A DNA stretch of 64,000 nucleotides. Source: Diphasiastrum complanatum (lineage: Eukaryota > Streptophyta > Lycopodiopsida > Lycopodiales > Lycopodiaceae). Where the stretch lies: NCBI GenBank assembly GCA_029204225.1, contig CM055095.1, positions 74,331,501 to 74,395,500 of the forward strand, given 5' to 3'. A model generated the notes under the pieces. The model searched no databases. It saw only the letters and a list, made by a program, of their open reading frames with translations, and was not told the DNA's origin. The stretch's first letter is position 1, and every line of letters starts with the position of its first letter. Below are positions 56,847 through 64,000 of the stretch, piece after piece. The translations under genes and the position numbers were made by a program.

Positions 56847-58935
56847 TCAATTCCGTGTTGTGCCAGATCTGCCTATTTCCATCATAGCACGTGGAGACGA
56901 AGGTAAATATCTTAGAATGGGCATGGATTGGTTCCTAAAAGTATCATGTGAAGATCCTTGGGAATCTTCCAACTCCACTTTAATCTCATCCCAGCCACCA
57001 GCATCTTCCAAAATTCTTTCATCCATAGGAGTATTGCTTGAGCCACCATTGAGGCCCTCAGGAGAAGCTCCTGTAGAGCCCTCATGGACTTCCCCAAGCT
57101 TTGCTTTTTTATGTGCCTTCTTACGCCATCCATGCAGTGACTCCAGAACCCCCTCCTTGAAGATGGCTTTCTTATAAGTGGAGCCCATCTGCGGCAATTT
57201 GTAAATTAAGAAATAAGTCAAACCGTAAGAACAAAAGTCTCTAAGTATTCTCGAGAGTGTAATATATAAGACATGATGATACCTGTGTGACAAGGGCATA
57301 AAGTGGCAACGTACTGTAGCTGCAAAAGACCTGCACCACAAGTCTGTGACCAACACAGCCAGCCCAGTTTTTAGCTAAAAGCAATAATTCAGCTCCAATG
57401 TTGACAGGATCACTTGTTGCATAATCTTTGATGAGAAGCTACTTTTACTATATGACTGATCAACACGGGAGCCCAAAACTTAATCAAGGCACAAATTGCT
57501 TGCGATGAAACCAGATTCATAATGATATCGTTTCCTACTTTAATAGATTTAATCAACAGAGAGCAAATATATTGGAATTTCCATGGGAAATCTAGAAACA
57601 TTGCATACCCTGATATTAAGCGCCCATAAACCAGGTAGTGCTTGCGCAGAAAGCAATGGCGAGTTCCAAACTGCCACTGTAACGAATGGTAGAGGATGAT
57701 GAGTTTCATGTCAAAGATGTTTTAAAAGAAAACAGCTCCATGAATTACAAAAACTATGGCAAGTCTTATGCTGATGCAGGCCTAAGACTCCTTCCGTGAT
57801 ATCGAATCAAAGATATCTATTGAGATGCTATACTTCTACAGACGTCAAGAGAAAGGAAGCAGCACATATTCAATCTATGCCAACAACAGGAAATACAGTC
57901 CATATAAGATTGAAGAACTGACAAAGTATGAGAATTGGCAGTAGTTTGTGGACATAATTTCTGGATTGATTATGGATCAAAGGTAGCAACCGTTTAGCGT
58001 ATTGGAGCCATTTGGCCTGCAAGACTTCAGAATATTATGTACCATATCTGGACACTGTTATCATAAGTGGTCATAAATTGGTAGCTTCACCTAGTTACCT
58101 AGGGACCTAAGTGATTCTTCGAAGTGCATGCCATAAGTTAGCGTATTGGAACCATTAGGTGTTAGATCTTGATCTAGATGCTTTACACTATGATTTAAGC
58201 AAGAGCAATGGATCAAATGATCAAAAACATGGATGGGCGGCCTCACACGTGTGGAGGACAGTACCAGTACAGCCTGTTCACAGAGATGTACCATATCTGG
58301 ACACTGTTATCATAAGTGGTCATAAATTGGTAGCTTCACCTAGTTACCTAGGGACCTAAGTGATTCTTCGAAGTGCATGCCATAAGTTAGAAGGCCATTT
58401 TTGCCATTTTCAAATTTAGACTGTTGCCTGACCTAGTTTGCAACTATAGATAATAAAGTATTGAGAGATATGAAAGGCAGCAACACTAAACATCAAAATA
58501 TGTCTCATATCACAAAACCAACTTCAGGATCCTAGACTTGAAAAGTTGCAACCTTGCAATTTGATTCATCAAAAAGGAAGACAGAGATTAATATGAAAGT
58601 TGTGTTGCACATACCAAAGCCCACAAGAAGGTCGCCAGCTCAAATGAATTCTGTAAGAAGAACAGGAGGATAGCTTTAGTTACTACATGTAAATTTTTTA
58701 TTCTCAGCTGTAATAACTTGGTCAATGTAAATTCAACAGACAAGCTGGTGGCAAGCCTTGAAAATACCTGAAATAGAATAAAATGTATCAATGAAAGCAT
58801 CATCTGAGGTCTATTAAGCCAAAAAAGATCATCACGGGGTCGAATTTGTGGATCATAGCGACCCTGGATCCCGGCACTTTCCAATGCAAGGGTCGCTATT
58901 ACATGCTGAAGTTTTGCACCCACCAGCAATATCAG
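56847..58935 (-). CDS. MLO-like: MLO-like seven-transmembrane protein, 3' half (five exons)
   Basis: Minus-strand exons: 58935-58768, 58650-58615, 57676-57609, 57343-57283 and 57188-56847. All introns are GT-AG, and the reading frame is kept across them. The spliced product reads LILLVGAKLQHVIATLALES, DDLFWLNRPQMMLSLIHFIL, FQ-NSFELATFLW, WQFGTRHCFLRKHYLVYGRL, VVQVFCSYSTLPLYALVTQM, GSTYKKAIF. These are the conserved late MLO blocks covering the last transmembrane helices. VLESLHGWRKKAHKKAKLG is the calmodulin-binding helix with its tryptophan. The tail is short (about 113 codons in the last exon, ending TTRN). MLO proteins are plasma-membrane calcium-linked proteins; some members are needed for powdery mildew entry, others for pollen tube or root responses. 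Exons for the N-terminal helices are not found up to 64000, so the gene is truncated or has a very long intron. Confidence 0.88.
58039..58390. repeat. Direct duplication of 103 bp within an MLO intron
   Basis: 58039-58141 and 58288-58390 are the same over 103 bp by eye. Diverged GCGTATTGG(A/G)(A/G)CCATT words at 57997 and 58140 suggest that the duplicated unit was larger. It lies in the 938-bp intron between exons 58615 and 57676. Confidence 0.85.
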
Positions 58936-59738
58936 CTGCAAACATAGCATAGCCTTTAGATCAGTATATCCGGATTCATATAGGACACAACAAGAAGCTC
59001 CTTTTGTGTTTTTGGAAAAACAGCAAATAACCAGAAGTTCAGCTGTTTATGGAGGGCACTCCAATGCAAAAATGCAAATTTTGGAGCAGCGGTGCAGGAA
59101 AAATCCTTAAAGCCATGAAGCTCTAGGAAGACATCATTTTGCTGGTTGCAGAAAATCATACTTCTATATTTAGGCACATTTTGGAGTTTTGGATGATACC
59201 AAATGACAACTATTGCAACCAGCCAATGTTGCTGAATAGGTCAAGGGCACTACATGCATATGTTGTAATTGATCAAGCAGCCAACATATCCACTCTCTGA
59301 GGCCAATGCCAATTACGACTGAGTTGGCGGGCATAAGGCTTCCCATCTTTTCAAAATCGGAAGAATCATCATTTCAGGTGGCTCACATTCTCCGAGAAAA
59401 AAATCGAAAGAATCAGTCTACTTTTTGGCATGCCAATATTTTTACAAAAATTGTCTAAAAAAATCTAGAAATCAATAATTTGTCTTGCATTTCACATAAT
59501 TTACTTCTTACTTATACCTAAATAATGTAGAATCTTCACAGCAATGGCCTATTTCAAGTGCTGACTCTTGAGTGCACACAACAATCTACTAAATTTGGCA
59601 AAATACAAACCCCATAACCACTATAGCTGAAATATAACCTTCTGGCATGATCTTTTTGAAATTATAAACAAGATCCAAACTCAAATATAACCTCGATCCA
59701 TTGTCCATAATAGAGTCAAGTAAGATAAGGTCACAAAA

Positions 59739-59795
<57 letters not shown>

Positions 59796-60653
59796 ACGAT
59801 CAGGGGGAGAAATGTTTATGTTGTGAGACACCCACGAGACTCCATTCGTTAATTACATATGAGGATCCACATTGTGTAGCCTTGACGATACAAGGACGCT
59901 GACTTTGAGAAGAGACTTATCCGAAGGCCATACCTCTTCACATCACTAGATGATCACAGAGTTCTTTACTAGATGAAGACAGAGATCTATAGAGGATATA
60001 GAGGACAAATTAGAGGATAAGATAGACATTCCAGTGAGAAACAGACATTGCACTAGACATCAGTGCATTAGGTCGAGCCACATTTTGAATTTGAGACAGC
60101 AAGCGATCGCCAACATAGCAACAACAATAGCAACAATGTAGACCTCATGCTTGGCCTAATTACAGAGACATGACATGACAACAAAGATTCAGAGATGATG
60201 ACATCACCGCCACATCCATCACATGCTTTTTTAGGAGGATTGATAGTGACAAATAGAGTCAAGAGAGTTTTTTTCTCTACTTATTTTACTTATTGTACCT
60301 TAGTGAGGTAGTGCTCTCCTTCTGAAAACTTAGTATTGCTTGACGAGGATTTATTTCATGATAGATTAGTTAAATTTTCCTTATTATTGTTATTTATGGA
60401 GAGGATTTTTTTACGCTCCTATGGTTATGATACACTTGACATGTACTTATCAGCCTTTTGTACTTACGAATAACAACAAGACATTAATAGAGCTTTCTTT
60501 CTTTATCTCATCAACACAATTCTAGTTGTGCAATCGAACCTCCTCCAAATGGATACATCCATTGAAAAAATCAAAATAGAAGTTACAACAATAAAAAATG
60601 AACCATCCTCTCAATAAGCTACTTTAGCCAAGATTTAGTGACTCAAACGTCAA
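58936..60653. other. Upstream intron or flank of the MLO gene
   Basis: No further MLO exon recognised on the minus strand. Holds the CT microsatellite at 59743-59793. 59880-60260 contains short coding-like words but no continuous frame I can assign. Confidence 0.45.
59743..59793. repeat. (TC)n microsatellite, about 51 bp
   Basis: Uninterrupted TC dinucleotides; the ORF through it on the minus strand is an RE-repeat artefact. Confidence 0.97.
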
Positions 60654-61148
60654 GTGGAACAACATCAAACTGTTGTCCAATCATGGGCAAATGTTCTCAG
60701 GTTCAGGCTATTCCTCCACCTTTGTTTATCTAAGCTACATTTCAATGAGAACCGACTACACGAGCAGAAAGCTTTTAATGTTCGGGTTAGAGTCATTTTG
60801 AATTTCCAAATTTTTATTAAAGAAGCTAGAAAGTTTTTGGATGACAACCTTCTACACCACATTAGAGGTATGGAAATAGCGTGGCGACCTAAGAAGGGTT
60901 CGAAAGTCCTCATCATACATTTCACATCAATATCTCACCATCGTGAAGTGTTGCAAAAGACACCAAAATTGCAGGATACCAAGATATATTTGGACAAAGA
61001 TCTCACTTTGGTTCAAGTGCAAGAACCAAAAAAGGGGCAACAAGAAGCCATCACAACTGGAAAGCGACTTACCTATAGACATGGCACTATCAGATTTGTG
61101 GATCATAAGCATATAGCTAACAATGAGACTACAAATTCTGAGATCTAG
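60654..61148 (+). pseudogene. LINE ORF1-like fragment
   Basis: The 164-codon frame has a pattern seen in L1-type ORF1/RRM-like proteins: an F-rich start, EARKFLDDNL, GMEIAWRPKKGSKVLIIHFT, LQDTKIYLDKDLTLVQVQEP, RLTYRHGTIRFVD. The (I/V)..A.R.G.....V.F and L.G..IYI.EDLT signature is the main support. No reverse transcriptase is seen downstream; 61149-61590 has no gene. It could be another RNA-binding transposon protein. Confidence 0.4.
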
Positions 61149-61590
61149 AAAATGAAAGCCCATGGCTTCAGTAATGAGGTTAATTAATCTTAAGTTATTC
61201 TAGATCAGAACTTAAGTGTGTTGGGGTCTAGATGTATTCTAGATGGAACCTTGACTTTGAAATGACATGTTGAGTCATGTCAAGAGTGAAGAATTTTGAG
61301 ACTACAGTTCCTTATTGACATTGTAAGGAGAGTAGAATCACATAAATCAGGAACTTTCCTAGTGGAAAGGATTTTTGTGGAGCAATTCTCATGTCTTTAA
61401 GAGTAGTTGCATTCACGTTCTCTTATTTTCAAATATGGAATAAGAATCCGTTGAATTGTGATTGATGAATCATAGTTCAGGTTCAAGTCTATATTTGACT
61501 TCTAAGAGAGGATAACGTGAGTGGTGAAAAGATTTGATGTTTTGTGCATCAGTCTCCTGATGGCAATCTCATTGGATAAGGTATTTTCCA
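61149..61590. other. No gene seen
   Basis: AT-rich spacer between the LINE-like ORF and the gypsy scrap. Confidence 0.4.
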
Positions 61591-61920
61591 TTGATTGAGT
61601 TTGCTTATAACAGTAGTAAGCATTCGGCTACTGGGTATAGTCCGTTTATGCTTATGTATGGATTTCAGCCTAGATCTCCGATAACGGTTGAAACTGAGTC
61701 GATTAAAGTTCAAAAAGTAAAGGATTTCTTGTGTGAAATGCAAGAAATGTTACAGTTAGCACATGAAAATGTTCTAAGTGCCTAGGATCGGGTAAGACAT
61801 TTTGCTAATCTGAAAAGATTGCCTCGGGAGTTTAAAGTTGGGAATTGGGTGTATCTTAGAATTACGAAGGATTCTAAGGTAATGCACACTGGGAAGTATT
61901 ACAAATTGTCTGCTAGGTAC
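61591..61920 (+). pseudogene. Ty3/gypsy integrase C-terminal fragment
   Basis: MIEFAYNSSKHSATGYSPFM and LMYGFQPRSPI are the integrase segment after the third catalytic residue (EFAYN...H..TG.SPF.L.YG..P). A TAG follows at 61783, then VRHFANLKRLPREFKVGNWV and HTGKYYKLSARYN, the GPY/F approach. The sequence then changes to copia. Confidence 0.85.
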
Positions 61921-61944
61921 AATGCCGACAGTACTTGTCATTAG

Positions 61945-62466
61945 ACCAGACCAAGCTAGCTCAAACAGATCTGAAGAAATTCAAGAAGAAGCATCATCGC
62001 ATCCTGGTCAACCCAACGTCTGCAGATCCTCACGGACTCGGACAATTCCTGAGAGGTATGCACCTCAATCATTCTGAACTTCATTAGAAGAACCAGAGAG
62101 CCTAGCCAAAGCAATTGACTCCAAGGATGCTGTGAAGTGGCAAGAAGCTATGGAAAGCGAGTATAGCTCACTTTTGACGAATCAGACCTAGACGCTAGTC
62201 GACTTCCCCACTCACAAGAGAGTTATCGACAACAAGTGGATCTTCAAGAAGAAGATCAACTCTGATGGTTCCATGGCAAATCCGAGCACATAGAGATCCA
62301 GTATCATTTCACTCGGGAGAAAGTTTTCTCAGGGCAAGTGATCCTTCAATACTGCTCCACAACAAAAATGGTCGCAGACATCTTCACCAAAGCGCTTCCC
62401 AGGATCAAGCACCAGAAGTTCTTCAACATGCTGAACCTGATGAAGATACCAAGGCACCAACCGTGA
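61945..62466 (+). pseudogene. Copia pol with internal deletion (RT start joined to RNase H end)
   Basis: SLAKAIDSKDAVKWQEAMES, then VIDNKWIFKKKINSDGSM (to about 62272) is the N-terminal copia RT. It jumps directly to SEHIEIQYHFTREKVFSGQV and MVADIFTKALPRIKHQKFFN, the end of RNase H. Most of RT, including the catalytic YVDD, is missing. In-frame stops occur at 62076 and 62189. The family differs from copia copies 1 and 2. Confidence 0.87.
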
Positions 62467-63600
62467 CCTTAAGGGGAACTCTTGGAAATCAAGCCCACAG
62501 TTTCCTCCTTGGTGAATGACTAATTCTATTTCATGATTCTTCCTGCATGTTTATTGGACAGCCAATTTATTTGAAGAACGTCTACAATGGGCTTCTAGCT
62601 GATCTCCAGCAAAGGGTAACCAATCCTGTCATAATTTCAAGTTCAGATGATAAGTTCAATCACTTGAAGTCATTGAAGACTTGGCCATCTTCAAGGACTT
62701 CCAAGAACTAGCATTTAGAACAAGTCTGCAGATTTACATTACTTTTTCCACAGTCTGCAGAAATACACTAAGTGTCGCAACAGTCTGCAGAAATGAACTA
62801 TGTTTTCAACAGCTTCGGCTTTTTCGCATTTCCCCGAAATGCGACACTTTCATAGTTCAAAAGTTTAACTGTTTTTTACACCTTCGGCTTTTTCGCAAAA
62901 TCTCGAAGAGAGAAAATGCCGAAGGTTATCTATTTTCATAAGTTAAATTGTTTCAAGGGCACCTTCGCCTTTTCAAGGGCACATTTGGCTTTTTCACAAA
63001 ATCCCGAAGAGAGAGAAAATGCCGAAGGTCGTCTATTTTGAACGAGGAACGTTCCCAGTCACTTCCCGAAATTTGCGAAGTGAGAGAAAACCACTTCACG
63101 TAAAATGTGAAGTGAGGGAATTTGCGACATCCTCGTCAACGTCAACGATGCTAAATTATTGACCGTATACACTATGTACAGTCGTCACAAAAGCCATATA
63201 CTTCCAAGTACAATGGCTTTCCTAATTAGGTGACAAGCATTCAATGTAATTAATAGGCGAATGAAATCTATAAATAGATCGTCCGAGCACAGATTACTGG
63301 TTGCTCCATCCATGAGACACATTGTTTGAGCATCCCAATTACGTCGTCATTTTTTGTTGTAATTGCTATTTTGTATTGTGCTTCAATGTAATATAGCAGC
63401 AGCTTGCTTTTATCTATGTACAACGTAGATGAATGCTTGTTGTGATTGAATGCACTTTCATTGTTGTTTGATCGCGCTTGTTTACTCACTCTGATCAGAA
63501 CACGGACGTCTACGACTCCTCGGTTTCTGATCAGACGATGACCGTCTTTGACACCTGAGGAACTCGCGTTATCATACTGCTCTTCCATTTATTTCAGAAC
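62467..63600 (+). repeat. Probable 3' LTR region of the deleted copia element
   Basis: It follows the pol stop; CTTAAGGGGAACT (62470) could be the polypurine tract. A TATA box CTATAAATAG at about 63269 sits in a plausible LTR promoter position. Borders and target duplication were not found. It contains hairpin-rich repeats at 62730-63120. The minus ORF 63588-63268 is not supported. Confidence 0.5.
62730..63120. repeat. Inverted-repeat and tandem cluster of CTTCGGCTTTTTCGC-type words
   Basis: Three ACAGTCTGCAGAAAT words (about 62720-62795), then CTTCGGCTTTTTCGC units paired with GAAAATGCCGAAG. A perfect 8-bp-stem hairpin, CGCATTTC-CCC-GAAATGCG, is at 62825-62843. CACTTC...GAAGTG inverted pairs occur at about 63059-63080 and 63090-63115. 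Confidence 0.75.
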
Positions 63601-64000
63601 TATACTTCACGTTGAATCTAATTTCAGTAGTACCACATACAAACCATCTCTAATCTCTTCGGCGGACTGTACTCTTATTTCAGAGTATGAATTTATTTTT
63701 AAGATCCTGTTGGGCAATTAGAACACTTAAAGCTGTGATTACATTTAGCATAAGCTGTCTTTTAGACTGTTTTTGCATTTAGCAGCTGATTAGAACGGGA
63801 GAGTTGTTCCGCAATATTCCTGCTCTCTTCTCCGTTCACGTTCTTCTATCTCCCTTGCGCCATCAATGCAAGATAAGATGGGCATATACTAGACCTCTTC
63901 CCTAGAAAGTTTTCACTTGGGGTGAATACCCAAGTTCTAGATAAATTCAACTTGACATGGCTACTAACATTAGATGTTGAGCCAACTACTTTCTTTGCAT
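63601..64000. other. No gene seen
   Basis: Unassigned AT-rich sequence to the window end; may be the leader or flank of the preceding LTR region. Confidence 0.4.

Noticed and set aside
58956-59177. Upstream MLO exon candidate on the minus strand
   Set aside because: The translated sequence lacks the GWH.YFW-type block expected just before LILLVGAKLQHV, and no fitting splice sites were seen.
59589-59831. ORF with a long RE repeat
   Set aside because: It is the translation of the TC microsatellite.
63268-63588. 106-codon minus-strand ORF near the window end
   Set aside because: It lies in a probable LTR downstream of a TATA box on the other strand and shows no family match.

Overview
The window is plant nuclear DNA, AT-rich and made almost entirely of nested LTR retrotransposons. 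The only host gene seen is the 3' half of an MLO-type membrane protein gene at 56847-58935 on the minus strand. Chromoviruses, Tat/Athila-like Ty3/gypsy elements, Ty1/copia elements with tRNA-iMet primer sites, a TNP2-type CACTA relic and a TRIM all point to a seed plant. The density of old nested elements would suit a gymnosperm or another large genome, but no marker settles the species.

Layout. 1-1127: 3' end of a chromovirus (integrase tail, chromodomain, polypurine tract, LTR). It sits inside the left LTR of a large, mostly non-coding minus-strand element A (1128-13170). Element A has a decayed gag-like gene, long AAAA-rich tandem arrays, a 335-bp TRIM (4472-4806) and a right LTR (10724-13170) that holds a 1963-bp solo-LTR-like insert (11112-13074, target duplication AATAA). 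13835-16190: remains of a CACTA transposase, cut by intact copia element 1 (16246-22676, duplication TCTTT). 23136-38672: minus-strand gypsy element 2, whose right LTR is split by a second intact copia element of the same family (32133-38563, duplication GATGA). 38675-45477: mosaic of broken pieces (copia 3, a plus-strand Tat-like gypsy, a chromovirus 3' end). 45478-50531: gypsy element 3, a relative of element 2. 50532-53530: second Tat-like gypsy fragment. 53600-54850: minus-strand copia fragment. 56847-58935: MLO exons. 60654-63600: LINE-like ORF, gypsy integrase scrap, internally deleted copia element and its probable LTR.

The two 1317-residue copia polyproteins are complete and their LTR pairs almost identical, so these insertions are recent. 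Everything else of mobile origin is broken.

The least explained features are: (i) a TRIM whose LTRs contain a tRNA-like sequence with an A box, a B box and a terminal T run, laid out like the 5S-bearing Cassandra TRIMs; (ii) a third ORF downstream of integrase in gypsy elements 2 and 3, preceded in both by an array of TTCnnGAA motifs like heat-shock elements, three of them phased at exactly 11 bp in element 3.
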